Shown one piece after another: positions 34,589 to 44,090 of a stretch of 64,000 nt of DNA; position 1 is the first letter of the stretch; each line of letters begins with the position of its first letter. The stretch lies in contig NZ_CP097463.1 in the NCBI RefSeq assembly GCF_027247405.1, positions 868,001 through 932,000 on the forward strand, written 5' to 3'. The stretch is from Jatrophihabitans cynanchi (GTDB taxonomy: Bacteria; Actinomycetota; Actinomycetes; Mycobacteriales; Jatrophihabitantaceae). Under the pieces are notes generated by a model. The model saw only the letters and a list, made by a program, of their open reading frames with translations. It was not told the origin of the DNA and did no database searches. The translations under genes were made by a program, and so were the position numbers.

Positions 34589-36439
34589 GTGCAGGAGCTC
34601 CATGTCGCCAGCACGATCGGCACGCTGATCCAGAACAACACTGCGGACTTCGTCTTCGACAACGCGGCGAACCGCCCGCAGCACATCGCGCTGCGGCGCC
34701 GGGTCAAGGGCGCCTGGGTCGACGTCACCAGCGCGCAGTTCGCGGCCGAGGTCACCGCGACCGCGAAGGGGCTGATCGCGGCCGGGATCGCGCCCGGCGA
34801 CCGGGTCGCCGTGATGAGCAAGACGCGCTACGAATGGACCGTCGCCGACTTCGCGCTGTTCACGGTCGGCGCGGTCGTGGTGCCGATCTACGAGACGTCC
34901 AGCGCCGAGCAGGTCGAGTGGATCCTGTCCGACTCCGGCGCGCGCGGGGCGTTCGTCGAGACCGAGGCGCACGCCGCCATCGTCGAGTCGGTGCGCGACC
35001 GGGCACCTGATCTGATCGCCGTGTGGCAGTTCGACAAGGGCGAACTGGAGCAGTTGGGCACCACCGGCGCCGAGGTCGGCGACGAGGAGGTCACCAAGCG
35101 ACGCACGGCAGTCACGCTCGACGACCTCGCCTCGATCATCTACACGTCCGGCACGACCGGCCGGCCGAAGGGCTGCCAGCTCATTCACCGCAGCTTCGTC
35201 ACCGAGGTGACCGAGCTGCTGGACGGGCTGTCCGAGTTCTTCAACGAGGACACGTCCACGCTGCTGTTCCTGCCGATCGCGCACGTGTTCGGCCGGGCCA
35301 TCGAGGTGGGCGCGCTCGCGGCCGGGTGCACGCTCGGCCACAGCTCGGACATCAAGAACCTGCTGGACGACCTGGCGGCCTTCCGCCCCACCTTCGTGCT
35401 GGCCGTGCCGCGGGTGTTCGAGAAGGTCTACAACGGCGCCAAGCAGAAGGCGCACGGCTCGGGCAAGGGCAAGATCTTCGACGCGGCCGAGAGCGTCGCG
35501 ATCCGGTACTCGCAGGCGACCGAGCACGGCACCGCACCCCTGCTGTTGCGCCTGCAGCACGCGGTGTTCGACAAGCTGGTCTACGGCAAGCTGCGTGCCG
35601 CGCTCGGCGGGCAGTGCATCGCCGCGGTGTCCGGCGGCGCCCCGCTCGGCGCGCGCCTGGGCCATTTCTTCCGCGGCGTCGGCATCACCATCTACGAGGG
35701 CTACGGGCTCACCGAGACGACTGCGGGGATCGCGGTGAACCGGCCGGGGGCGCTCAAGGTCGGCACCGTCGGGCGCCCCATCGGCGGCGCCACGGTGAAG
35801 GTCGCCGAGGACGGCGAGCTGCTGTTCAAGTCGCCCGTCGTGTTCTCCGGCTACTGGCAGAACGAGGACGCGACGCGTGACGCGTTCAGCGAAGACAGCG
35901 ACGGCGACGGCGGGAACGGGGGCAGGCCGGCCACTGCGCGCGGATGGTTCCACACCGGGGACATCGGCGAGATCGACGCCGACGGGTTCATCACGATCAC
36001 CGGCCGCAAGAAGGAACTGATCGTCACCGCGGGCGGGAAGAACGTCGCCCCAGCCGTGCTCGAGGACCGGGTCCGCGCGCACTGGCTGGTCGGGCAGGTG
36101 CTCGTGGTCGGCGACCAGCAGCCGTTCATCGGCGCGCTGGTCACGATCGATCCCGAGTCGCTGCCGGTCTGGCTGGAGCAGAACGGCCGCGCCGCCGACA
36201 CCCCGGTCGCCGACCTCGTCGACGATCCGGCGCTGCTGGCCGAGATCCAGTCCGCGGTGGACGAGGCGAACAAGGCGGTCAGCAAGGCCGAGTCGATCCG
36301 CAAGTTCACGATCCTCGGCACCGACTGGACGGAGGCGGGCGGGCAGATCACCCCGTCGCTCAAGCTCAAGCGTGGCGTCGTGATGAAGGAGAACGCCGAG
36401 CAGATCGACGCGCTCTACTCCGGCAGCAAGCGGGGCTGA
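34589..36439 (+). CDS. Long-chain acyl-CoA/AMP-forming ligase (FadD15-like)
   Basis: The 616-aa product has the ANL adenylating-enzyme motifs: IIYTSGTTGRPKGC (P-loop), YEGYGLTETTAG (A5), GWFHTGDIGEIDADGFITITGRKKELI (A7-A8, shown in part) and the catalytic lysine region ending QITPSLKLKRGVV. The middle contains a 'lid' and a long linker with a Gly/Asp-rich insert (SEDSDGDGGNGGRPATARG). It matches bacterial long-chain fatty acid ligases, and the position fits Rv2187 (fadD15). The start is GTG at 34589, with AAGGGA about 12 bases upstream. Confidence 0.9.
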   Translation: MQELHVASTIGTLIQNNTADFVFDNAANRPQHIALRRRVKGAWVDVTSAQFAAEVTATAKGLIAAGIAPGDRVAVMSKTRYEWTVADFALFTVGAVVVPIYETSSAEQVEWILSDSGARGAFVETEAHAAIVESVRDRAPDLIAVWQFDKGELEQLGTTGAEVGDEEVTKRRTAVTLDDLASIIYTSGTTGRPKGCQLIHRSFVTEVTELLDGLSEFFNEDTSTLLFLPIAHVFGRAIEVGALAAGCTLGHSSDIKNLLDDLAAFRPTFVLAVPRVFEKVYNGAKQKAHGSGKGKIFDAAESVAIRYSQATEHGTAPLLLRLQHAVFDKLVYGKLRAALGGQCIAAVSGGAPLGARLGHFFRGVGITIYEGYGLTETTAGIAVNRPGALKVGTVGRPIGGATVKVAEDGELLFKSPVVFSGYWQNEDATRDAFSEDSDGDGGNGGRPATARGWFHTGDIGEIDADGFITITGRKKELIVTAGGKNVAPAVLEDRVRAHWLVGQVLVVGDQQPFIGALVTIDPESLPVWLEQNGRAADTPVADLVDDPALLAEIQSAVDEANKAVSKAESIRKFTILGTDWTEAGGQITPSLKLKRGVVMKENAEQIDALYSGSKRG

Positions 36440-36440
36440 A

Positions 36441-37565
36441 TCAGGACTGCAGCAGCTCCTGCAGTTGCCCGGCCAGCACGTCCCAGCGCCACGCGCGCTC
36501 GACCCACGCCCGGCCGGCCTTGCCCATCCGGGCCCGCAGGTCGGCGTCCTGCAACAGCTCGACGAGCCTGCTCGCGACGGCGTCGACCGACGTGCCGTCG
36601 ACGACGTATCCGCTCTGGCCGGCCAGCACCGCGTCCGGCGCGCCGCCCGAGTCGCCGGCCAGCACCGGCAGCCCCACCGCGGACGCCTCGAGGTACACGA
36701 TGCCCAGGCCCTCGACGTCCATCCCGGCCCGCCGCGTGCGGCACGGCATCGCGAACACGTCGCCGGCCGCGTAGTGCGCGGCCAGCTCGGGGTACGGCAC
36801 GCCGCCGGTGAGCACGACGTGGTCGATCACGCCGTGCCGGGCGGCCAGCTCGAGCAGCTCGTCGTGGTACGGGCCCTTGCCGACCAGCAGCAGCGCGGCG
36901 TCCGGGACCTCGCGGCGCACGAGGGGCAGCGCCTGGATCAGGGTGTCCTGGCCCTTGCGCGGAACCAGCCGGGAGACGCACACGATCACCGGCCGGCCGC
37001 TGAGCCCGTGCCGCACACGGACCACCGAGCCGTCGACGTCCGGGCGGAAGGTCTCGACGTCCACTCCAGGTGTGAGCCGGCGCAGGCAGGCATGCGGGCC
37101 GAACGCACCCGCCAGCCGGCGCCGGGTGTACTCGCCGAGATAGGTGATCACGTCGCAGTGCCGGCCGATCCGGCGCAGCGCCTGGCGCCCGCCCGGCAGC
37201 ATCGCCCAGCCGACCTCATGCCCGTGCGTGCTCGCCACGATCCGCTGCGCACCCGCACCGCGCAGTGTGGCAGCGAGCAGGCCGAGCGGTGCGGACGCGC
37301 CGAACCACACCGCGCTGCACCCGTGCTCGCGCAACACCGCGGAGATCCGCCGCGCGGCGCCCGGGGTCGGCAGTAGCAGCCCGGTCCGGTGCCGCACGAC
37401 GGGGAACGGCTGCGCGGCGTCGAACCCCGCTGACCCCTCGTGGTCGGAGGCGTAGACGACCACCGATCCGGCCGGCTGGCGCACCGCGAGTTCGTGCACG
37501 AACGACTGGATGCCGCCCTGCCGGGGCGGGAAGTCGTTCGTGACGATCAGCGTCCGACGTGTCAC
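36441..37565 (-). CDS. pimB: PimB-like GDP-mannose phosphatidylinositol mannosyltransferase
   Basis: The 374-aa GT4 enzyme starts RRTLIVTNDFPPRQGGIQSF, a pattern shared by the PimB' enzymes that add the second mannose to phosphatidylinositol monomannoside. The donor domain has VSRLVPRKGQDTLI and EGLGIVYLEA (E-x7-E). It likely works at the cytoplasmic face of the membrane on PIM precursors, so this organism probably makes PIMs. Position matches Rv2188c. It converges on the ligase gene, with 1 bp between the stops. Confidence 0.9.
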   Translation of the reverse strand: MTRRTLIVTNDFPPRQGGIQSFVHELAVRQPAGSVVVYASDHEGSAGFDAAQPFPVVRHRTGLLLPTPGAARRISAVLREHGCSAVWFGASAPLGLLAATLRGAGAQRIVASTHGHEVGWAMLPGGRQALRRIGRHCDVITYLGEYTRRRLAGAFGPHACLRRLTPGVDVETFRPDVDGSVVRVRHGLSGRPVIVCVSRLVPRKGQDTLIQALPLVRREVPDAALLLVGKGPYHDELLELAARHGVIDHVVLTGGVPYPELAAHYAAGDVFAMPCRTRRAGMDVEGLGIVYLEASAVGLPVLAGDSGGAPDAVLAGQSGYVVDGTSVDAVASRLVELLQDADLRARMGKAGRAWVERAWRWDVLAGQLQELLQS

Positions 37566-37568
37566 GGC

Positions 37569-38861
37569 TCAGCCCAACTCGCGGATGAGGTAGGCGCGCC
37601 ACTGCGCGGTGAACGCGGCCAGGGACAGGCCCACCGCGGCGTGCAGCGCGGTGGCGACCGCCTGCGCGGCCGGCGCCACGGCCGTCCCGACTGCGCGGTA
37701 GAAGCGGGCCAGCCCGACGACCCCGGCGCGCGCCGCGAGCAGCCGGCAGGCCAGCCACGCCTGCTCGTACGCCTGGGCCCGGCCCGGGGCACCGGCCGCG
37801 AACGCGCTGTCCGCGGGTAGGGCCGCCGGGACGTCGCCGGCCAGGACGTCCCGGCGCAGCTCGGCTGCGGCGACGGCCACCGACTGGCCGCTGCCGCGCT
37901 CGCCGACGTAATCGGCGAAGCCTTCGACGACCCAGCGAGGCGTGCTCTCGGACGTGTCCGCTGCCGCGGCCAGGTGGGTGAGCTCGTGCCGGATCACGAT
38001 CTGCTCGCCCACGCCGGACAGTGTGCCGGGGGCCGTCGGCGACAGCACCAGGCGCTGGCCGTACGGCCGTCCGGTCACGGGGTCGACGCCGGCCGTGACC
38101 GCCGTCGCGGAGACGTCGGCGTCGGCGGTACCACCGGTGAGCGCCGCGAACTCGGCGCCGTCGGCGGGCACCACGACGGCCACCCGCTGCGACCAGGCGC
38201 CACCCCAGACCGCCGTCACGGCCGGGACGGCGGCGTCGGCGACACCGGCCAGGCGGGTCAGCGCGGTCGCGTTCGCGATGTGCCCCAGCACCAGGCTCGA
38301 CGTGCCGCGGGCGACGACAACAGCGCCGAAGTCCCAGGGCCCACGCCAGCTCGTCCCGCCCGTGTCGGCCAGATCGTCGTCGCCGGCGAGCAGCACCCGG
38401 CCGCCGCGCCGCACGAACGTCCACCACAGGTCGTGCCGGTCCGGATCGGCGTCCACGCCGCGCAGCCGGTACTGCAGGCTCACCCGGACGATCCGCGCGG
38501 GTGCCCCGTAGCGACGCGTCGCCGCTGCCAGGGCGGTGCCGTCGGTGACCGGCGCGGCGACCGAGTAGCGCCAGGACTGCAGCGGGACGTCGGCGAGGTT
38601 GTCGAGCTGAGCCGCCTGCCGCGACCGGAACGCCTTCGCGGCGGCCGCGGTGTCGACGTCGGCGAGGAAGCCGGCCCGCGACCCGGTCAGCAGCTCGCGC
38701 GCGTGCCTGGCCAGCAGCTCGCTGATCTCCGCGACGGTGGGGGCGTCACGCCGGTGCCCGCCGCCGGAGGAGCAGGCAGCAGCGGTGCCGGTGAGCAGCA
38801 GCATCACGGCGAGCACGCGCGCGACGGACCTGGGCCGGGCCCGGTCCGCAGCTGCGAGCAC
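37569..38861 (-). CDS. Lipoprotein zinc metallopeptidase (HELTH motif)
   Basis: The 430-aa product has an N-terminal lipobox (LLTGTAAAC) for lipid attachment, a beta-rich middle domain and a C-terminal gluzincin-like motif: HELTH followed by WVVEGFADYV, whose Glu would be the third zinc ligand. The whole motif fits the M1/MA-type lipoprotein peptidases found next to ripC and pimB in actinomycetes. GTG is the start. It follows the NlpC/P60 gene by 14 bp and precedes pimB by 3 bp, forming a cell-envelope operon. Cleaved targets are unknown. Confidence 0.8.
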   Translation of the reverse strand: MLAAADRARPRSVARVLAVMLLLTGTAAACSSGGGHRRDAPTVAEISELLARHARELLTGSRAGFLADVDTAAAAKAFRSRQAAQLDNLADVPLQSWRYSVAAPVTDGTALAAATRRYGAPARIVRVSLQYRLRGVDADPDRHDLWWTFVRRGGRVLLAGDDDLADTGGTSWRGPWDFGAVVVARGTSSLVLGHIANATALTRLAGVADAAVPAVTAVWGGAWSQRVAVVVPADGAEFAALTGGTADADVSATAVTAGVDPVTGRPYGQRLVLSPTAPGTLSGVGEQIVIRHELTHLAAAADTSESTPRWVVEGFADYVGERGSGQSVAVAAAELRRDVLAGDVPAALPADSAFAAGAPGRAQAYEQAWLACRLLAARAGVVGLARFYRAVGTAVAPAAQAVATALHAAVGLSLAAFTAQWRAYLIRELG

Positions 38862-38875
38862 CGCGGCGGCTGGCG

Positions 38876-39916
38876 TCAGCCGGTCAGCCGGGTCGAGCCG
38901 ACGTAGCCGTTGCCCTGCACCGCCGGCACGACCGAGACGTTCTCACCGTCCTGCGGCGCGGACACCATCAGGCCGTCGCCGATGTAGATCGTGACGTGCC
39001 CGATCGGCGAGTAGTAGAACAGCAGATCGCCGGGTTCGAGCTGGCTGAACGAGACGTGATGGCCGTAGTTGTACTGGTCTGCGGCCGAGTGCGGCAGGCT
39101 GACACCGGCCGAGGCCCACGCCGCCATCGTCAGGCCGGAGCAGTCATAGCTGCCGGGACCGGCCGCGCCGTACACGTACGGCTTGCCGACCTGCTTGAGG
39201 GCGAAGCGGACGGCCTGGGCGGCTGCCTTGGAGTTGGCGGGCGGCACATTGGCGCGCAGCTGGTCCAGGCGCGAGCTGCTGACGGTCGGGTTGACCTGAC
39301 GCTGGTACGCGGCGCGCTGCGCGGCGGTGAGCGAGTCCAGCAGGGTGCGGTACTTGTTCAGCTGGCGGTCGACCTGGGTGCGCTTGGCGGCGAGCGCGTC
39401 ACGCTTGTCCTTGGCGGCCTTGAGCAGCGTCTTGGCTTTGGCCCGGGCCGCGTCCGCCGTCTTCTGCGCGGCGGTGAGGCCGCGGACGATCTGCGCGGTG
39501 TGCGAGGAGATCATCGACAGCGTCTGCAGTTGATCGAGATAGCTGGAGCCGCTGTTGCTCGACAGCAGCGCACCGGTGGCGCTGAAGCTGCCGCCCTCGT
39601 ACATCGCGGCGGCCGCGGCGCCGAGCTGCTGGCGGGCCGACTGGAACGCCAGGTCGGCCTTCTCCGCGGCCAGGCCCGCCTTGGCGGCGGCGACCCGCTT
39701 GGTCTGGACGTCGATCTGCGCCTTGTCGAACTGCTCGACGAGTTGCGTGTTCTGCAGCGCGAGCTGCCCCAGTTCCCGCTGCACGTCCGCGACGCTGGGC
39801 GCCCGGCCGGGCACCTCCGGCGTCGCGGCGGCAAAGGAGGGGGTCAGGAGCGTGGCCGCGCCGAGAGCCACGATCGCGAGTAGGGGCCGGACGGGACGCG
39901 TACTTGCTTTCGCCAC
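38876..39916 (-). CDS. NlpC/P60 peptidoglycan endopeptidase (RipC-like)
   Basis: The 346-aa product has a signal peptide (LLAIVALGAATLLTPSFAAA), a long coiled-coil region (about 40-200) and a C-terminal NlpC/P60 domain. Catalytic Cys is in YDCSGLTMAAW and the two His are in GHVTIYI and near HSAAD. It cleaves the D-iso-Glu-DAP bond in peptidoglycan stems. Coiled-coil N-termini inhibit the domain until partner complexes (FtsEX for RipC) activate it. Position matches Rv2190c (RipC). A ydaO-type riboswitch lies directly upstream, so expression responds to c-di-AMP. Confidence 0.9.
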   Translation of the reverse strand: MAKASTRPVRPLLAIVALGAATLLTPSFAAATPEVPGRAPSVADVQRELGQLALQNTQLVEQFDKAQIDVQTKRVAAAKAGLAAEKADLAFQSARQQLGAAAAAMYEGGSFSATGALLSSNSGSSYLDQLQTLSMISSHTAQIVRGLTAAQKTADAARAKAKTLLKAAKDKRDALAAKRTQVDRQLNKYRTLLDSLTAAQRAAYQRQVNPTVSSSRLDQLRANVPPANSKAAAQAVRFALKQVGKPYVYGAAGPGSYDCSGLTMAAWASAGVSLPHSAADQYNYGHHVSFSQLEPGDLLFYYSPIGHVTIYIGDGLMVSAPQDGENVSVVPAVQGNGYVGSTRLTG

Positions 39917-39940
39917 TGTTGGCCGAGCTCCGTTCTTCCT

Positions 39941-40085
39941 TGAGTCCGCCTACCGAGTTAGCTGACGGGTTCGGGCCGGAAGTAGCCCTACGGCACAAGG
40001 ACGGCCCGCTGATCGAGCAGCCATCCCCGCACCGATTCACCCCAGGAGACGTTTGGGTCCCCGGTTCGCCACCGCGATCGAACGC
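39941..40085 (-). ncRNA. ydaO-yuaA-type c-di-AMP riboswitch
   Basis: On the minus strand the leader of the NlpC/P60 gene holds the conserved blocks of this riboswitch: GGGGACCC (40055-40062), GGGGTGAATC (40034-40043), CCCGAACCCGTCAGCTAAC (39957-39975) and CTCGGTAGGCG (39948-39958), in the right order and spacing, ending about 25 bp before the start codon region. In actinomycetes this class turns off cell-wall hydrolase genes when c-di-AMP binds. The exact 5' edge is approximate. Confidence 0.9.
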
Positions 40086-40241
40086 GTTTGAGCGTCGGTC
40101 CCGATGTCGTGCGATTCGGCGGTGACATCCGGTGATGCTCGCGGTGAGCGTCAGGAAGCCGGAATGTCTCGGAAAGGTTACGACCCTCGCTCCCCAGGTG
40201 CAATGCGACCCCCTGGTGGGTAGTCGAACCACCCGAGAATT

Positions 40242-40445
40242 CTAGGCACTATCCCGGACAGAACGTGAGGAAACGGGCACGAATTTCAGTTGCGGCACGA
40301 GCCCGGCGTGTGCCAGCCGGTCCAGCGCGCGCCGCTCGGCCGCATCCAACTCGACGGGTGCGGGTGGTCGCTCCAGCAGGAACGCGACCACGCAATCGGG
40401 ACATCCCTCGCCCTGCACCGGGCAGGTGTTGCAGTCGATCAGCAT
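40242..40445 (-). CDS. Small Cys-rich protein (67 aa)
   Basis: The ATG at 40445 is preceded by GAGGAGG and gives a 67-aa product beginning MLIDCNTCPVQGEGCPDC, with four cysteines (5, 8, 15, 18) spaced like a CxxC-x6-CxxC zinc finger. The rest is a helix (LDAAERRALDRLAHAGL) and a basic tail. This protein is common beside the NYN-domain gene and NlpC/P60 gene in actinomycetes, as recalled. It lies 152 bp downstream of the NYN gene stop. Function is unknown; zinc binding is inferred from the spacing. Confidence 0.75.
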   Translation of the reverse strand: MLIDCNTCPVQGEGCPDCVVAFLLERPPAPVELDAAERRALDRLAHAGLVPQLKFVPVSSRSVRDSA

Positions 40446-40597
40446 GCGGGCCTCCTCGCCCTGGCGGTGTCGAACGCCACGGACGCTAGGAGGCGGCACC
40501 GACAGTTTTCGCGGACGTCGCGTGGCGCGGGCGTCGCTCGGAGTGTCGCTGCCTTCGTCCCGCACGGCCGGGCGCCCTGGGTCGGAGGGCGTCGGGC

Positions 40598-41902
40598 TCA
40601 GCCGAGCAGGGCGAGCAGCACGGCCGACGGCGCCGTCCAGGCTCCGGCCCGGTGCACGTCGGCCACGATCTCCCGGTCGGACGTGACCACGACCACCGGC
40701 CGGCCCCGCGGCTCGGCGGCCACCAGCCGGCGGATCAGGTCGTCGGCGATCTCCCCGACACTGAACTGCACCCGGACACCGCGGGGCACGCGTGGCTGCA
40801 CCGTCGGGCGGGTCTTGCCGTCGAACGCGACCGTCACCTCCGCCCCGCAGCGCGCGGCCAGCGCGGCCAGGGCGCCGATCAGCCGCTCCCGCTGCTCGGC
40901 CAGCGGCAGCTCGTCGTACCCGGTCTTGGTGACGTTGTAGCCGTCGACGATCAGGTGCACCTGGGGCAGTGCGAGCAGCCGATCCAGTGCGGCCGCATCG
41001 CGGGCCGTCCGCCCCGTCTCGGGCTCGTTCGCCGGCATGACCGAGTCGGCCGGACGCACCGACGGCGGTGGCAGGGACAGCTCGCGGCGCACGCCGGCCG
41101 TCGCTTCCTTCAGCGTCTCCAGCAGCAGCCAGAGGCGGGCGTCGTCGACGTCGCGGTCGCTGCGGGCGTCGCGGCGCACGCTCTCGCCGGCCCGTTCCAG
41201 CTCGGTGATCCGGGCGCGGAACCGGCGGCTGTCCGCCTCCCTGGCCGCCTCCGCCTTCTCCGCGCGGGCCTCGGCGTCGGCGAGCGCGGCCTGCGCGGCG
41301 TCGCGGGCGCGTTCGGCGGCACGCATGTCGCCCGTGCGGATGCGCAGCGCACGCTTGAGCTCGGCCAGTTCGGCCGCAGCCTCGGCGCCGGCCGCCGCGA
41401 CCGCCTCCTTGGTGCGCGCGGCGTCGGCCTTGGCGCGCGCACGCAGTTCGGCGATCTCGGCCAGCAGCCGGGCGCGCTCCTGGCCGAACTCCTCCTCGTG
41501 GCTGCGCCCGGCCGCCCAGCGCGCGCCGGCCTCGGCGACCACCGCCTGCCAGCCGTCCGGCCGCACCAGGTAGGCCACCGCGGCGACGTCGACAGGTTCG
41601 GACGCCGCGGTCCGATCACCGGCCGAGATCGCCGCCACGAGCGTGGGCAGGGTCTCGGCGACGGCCTCGGCAACCCGCTCGCGGAACGCGTCGTCGGTGT
41701 CCAGAGTGGCCGCGATCAGCACGCTGCCCCGTTGCCGGCGCGCGGCGGGCGTGAACTTGGCGATCGCCCGAAGCGGCGCCGGGATCTCGGCCGGCTTGAG
41801 GCGGCCGAGCAGGTCGGCGGCGAGCTGGATCACCTGCTGGCGCGCGGGTTCGGGCAGTGCGACGCCGCCGGCGTCCTGCTCCGGAACCTCGGCCGCGCTC
41901 AT
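40598..41902 (-). CDS. NYN-domain (YacP-like) RNA-binding/ribonuclease protein
   Basis: The 434-aa product has a long helical/coiled-coil region (about 130-260, rich in Ala, Arg and Glu) and a C-terminal PIN-like NYN domain: VHLIVDGYNVTKTGYDELP, VTVAFDGKTRP and VVVVTSDREIVADV. The conserved Asp residues in DGYN, FDG and TSDRE suggest a metal-dependent RNase. YacP-like proteins (Rae1) cleave mRNA on ribosomes, but this architecture is the actinomycete type whose targets are unknown. It is divergent from the DEDDh nuclease gene. Confidence 0.85.
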   Translation of the reverse strand: MSAAEVPEQDAGGVALPEPARQQVIQLAADLLGRLKPAEIPAPLRAIAKFTPAARRQRGSVLIAATLDTDDAFRERVAEAVAETLPTLVAAISAGDRTAASEPVDVAAVAYLVRPDGWQAVVAEAGARWAAGRSHEEEFGQERARLLAEIAELRARAKADAARTKEAVAAAGAEAAAELAELKRALRIRTGDMRAAERARDAAQAALADAEARAEKAEAAREADSRRFRARITELERAGESVRRDARSDRDVDDARLWLLLETLKEATAGVRRELSLPPPSVRPADSVMPANEPETGRTARDAAALDRLLALPQVHLIVDGYNVTKTGYDELPLAEQRERLIGALAALAARCGAEVTVAFDGKTRPTVQPRVPRGVRVQFSVGEIADDLIRRLVAAEPRGRPVVVVTSDREIVADVHRAGAWTAPSAVLLALLG

Positions 41903-41973
41903 AGCGCCAGGGTACGGGCCGGTGCGGGCGCGCCGCCGGGTTTTCGTCGTACCCCCGGCCTACCGTCCCGGTC

Positions 41974-43767
41974 ATGGCGCATCCGGCATACGTGCAGACC
42001 AGCTTGGACGAGCTGGACGAGCCGCTGCGGCTGACCACGTTCACGGTGGTCGACCTGGAGACCACCGGCGGCTCGGCGGCGGCCGACGCCATCACCGAGG
42101 TGGGCGCGGTGCGGGTCTGCGGCGGCGAGGTCCGGGGCGAGTTCCAGACCCTGGTCGATCCCGGCGTCCCGATCACCCCGTTCGTCAGCGTGCTGACCGG
42201 CATCACCGACGCGATGGTGTCCGGCTCGCCGCGGATCGGCTCGGTGCTGCCCGCGTTCCTGGAGTTCGCGCGCGGCAGCGTGCTGGTGGCGCACAACGCG
42301 CCGTTCGACGTCGGGTTCCTGCGCGCCGCGTGCATCGATCAGGGCCTCGCCTGGCCGGGCTTCCCGGTCGTCGACACGGCACTGCTCGCCCGCCGGGTGC
42401 TGACCCGCGACGAGGTGCCCAACTGCAAGCTGGGCACCCTGGCGGCCTTCTTCGGCGCCGGCACCTCGCCCAACCACCGCGCGCTGGCCGACGCCCGGGC
42501 GACCGTCGACGTGCTGCACGCGCTGATCGGCCGCCTCGGCAGCCTGGGCGTGCAGTCGCTGCCGGAGCTGCGCGCGTTCACCGCGCAGGTCTCGCCGGCA
42601 CAGCGCCGCAAGCGGCACCTCGCCGACGGGCTGCCCGCCGCGCCCGGCGTCTACGTGTTCCGCGACGCGCAGGGGACGCCGCTGTACGTGGGCACCAGCC
42701 GCAACCTGCGCTCGCGGGTGCGGCAGTACTTCGTCGCCAGCGAGACCCGGACCAGGATGGGCGAGATGGTCGGGCTGGCCGAGCGGGTCGACCCGATCGT
42801 CTGCGCGCACCCGCTCGAGGCGCAGGTGCGCGAGCTGCGGCTGATCGCCGCGCACAAGCCGCGCTACAACCGCCGGTCCAAGTTCCCGGAGCGCTCGGCG
42901 TGGCTCAAGCTCACCGACGAGGCCTTTCCACGGCTGTCCATCGTGCCGACGGCGCGCGGGGAAGCGGCCGCCTACCTCGGGCCGCTGCGCTCGCAGCGGC
43001 AGGCCGAGGCGGTCCGCGACGCGATCCACGACGCGGTGCCGCTGCGCCAGTGCACCGATCGGCTGAGCGTGCGCCGGGTGGTGCGCGCGGCATGCGCGCT
43101 CGCCGGCATCGGCCGGTGCTCCGCCCCGTGCGAGGGCAAGGTTCCGGCGGCCGACTACGCCGCGCTCGCCGACCTGGTGGCAGCGGCGTGGGCCGGCGAC
43201 GTGCGGCCGCTGATCGGCCCGCTCGAGCGCAAGCTCGCCGAGCTGTCCGCGGCGCAGCGGTACGAGCAGGCCGCGGTCGTGCGCGACCGGATCGCCACCG
43301 TCGTGCGCGCCTGCGCCCGCATGCAGCGGCTGCAGGCGCTGACCGGCATCGACGAGCTGGTGGCCGCCCGCCCGGCCGACGACAAGCACGCCCGGCGCGA
43401 CACCGGCGCGCGGCCCGGTCACCCGGGGTGGGACATCGTGGTCGTGCGCCGCGGCCGGCTCGCGGCCGCGGGGGTGGCGCCGGCCGGCACCGCGCCGTGG
43501 CCGGTCATCGAGGCGCTGCTGGCCACCGCAGACACCGTCGATCCCGAGCACGAGGCGCTGACCGAGGAGAGCGAGTGCATCCTGCGCTGGCTCGAGGAAC
43601 CGGGCGTGCGGCTGGTGCACGCCACGCACCCGTGGGCCGTACCGGCGCACGGGGCCGGCGGCCTGGTGTCCTGGCTGGCGGCCGACTCGGCGCAGCGGGC
43701 CGCGTCACCGTTCGCCGACCGGCGGCCGCTGCCGATGAGCGCTCGCCCGGCCCGCGCGAGCGCCTGA
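41974..43767 (+). CDS. DEDDh exonuclease fused to UvrC-like GIY-YIG nuclease
   Basis: The 597-aa product (Rv2191 type) has an N-terminal DEDDh 3'-5' exonuclease (VDLETTGG, AHNAPFDVGFL, HRALADARAT) and, from about residue 216, a GIY-YIG endonuclease like the N-terminal half of UvrC (GVYVFRD, LYVGTSRNLRSRV). A UVR helix pair around 415-440 follows (RYEQAAVVRDRIATV). This places it in the Cho-like/UvrC-N group linked to excision repair. TACCGT (41961-41966) ends 7 bp before the ATG, so a leaderless mRNA is likely. Cysteines around 375-395 are conserved in the family. Confidence 0.9.
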   Translation: MAHPAYVQTSLDELDEPLRLTTFTVVDLETTGGSAAADAITEVGAVRVCGGEVRGEFQTLVDPGVPITPFVSVLTGITDAMVSGSPRIGSVLPAFLEFARGSVLVAHNAPFDVGFLRAACIDQGLAWPGFPVVDTALLARRVLTRDEVPNCKLGTLAAFFGAGTSPNHRALADARATVDVLHALIGRLGSLGVQSLPELRAFTAQVSPAQRRKRHLADGLPAAPGVYVFRDAQGTPLYVGTSRNLRSRVRQYFVASETRTRMGEMVGLAERVDPIVCAHPLEAQVRELRLIAAHKPRYNRRSKFPERSAWLKLTDEAFPRLSIVPTARGEAAAYLGPLRSQRQAEAVRDAIHDAVPLRQCTDRLSVRRVVRAACALAGIGRCSAPCEGKVPAADYAALADLVAAAWAGDVRPLIGPLERKLAELSAAQRYEQAAVVRDRIATVVRACARMQRLQALTGIDELVAARPADDKHARRDTGARPGHPGWDIVVVRRGRLAAAGVAPAGTAPWPVIEALLATADTVDPEHEALTEESECILRWLEEPGVRLVHATHPWAVPAHGAGGLVSWLAADSAQRAASPFADRRPLPMSARPARASA

Positions 43768-43788
43768 GCCGGGCAATACGATGGCGCC

Positions 43789-44064
43789 GTGGTCACCGCC
43801 ATCGTCATGGTCTCGGTCGAGACCGACAAGATCCCCGAAGTCGCGCAGCAGATCGCCGAGCTGGACGGGGTCAGCGAGGTCTACTCGGTCGCGGGCGACG
43901 CCGACCTGATCGCGATCGTGCGGGTGCGCGAGTTCGACCAGATCGCCGAGACGATCGCCGGCCGGCTGTCCAAGCTGCCGGGCGTGGTCGATACCGACAC
44001 GCACATCGCATTCCGCGCGTACTCCCGGCACGACCTGGACGCCGCGTTCGACATCGGCTCCTGA
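43789..44064 (+). CDS. Lrp/AsnC-type RAM domain protein
   Basis: The 91-aa protein consists of the AsnC-type ligand-binding RAM domain only (TAIVMVSVETDKIPEVAQQI, VYSVAGDADLIAIVRV), without a DNA-binding helix. Such short forms are common in actinomycetes and probably bind an amino acid or act as partners. The GTG lies 6 bp after TACGAT (43777-43782), suggesting a leaderless mRNA. It is followed by a convergent CtaG-like gene 26 bp away. Confidence 0.85.
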   Translation: MVTAIVMVSVETDKIPEVAQQIAELDGVSEVYSVAGDADLIAIVRVREFDQIAETIAGRLSKLPGVVDTDTHIAFRAYSRHDLDAAFDIGS

Positions 44065-44090
44065 GGGCAGCCGCCGCGTCAGCTCCCGCG

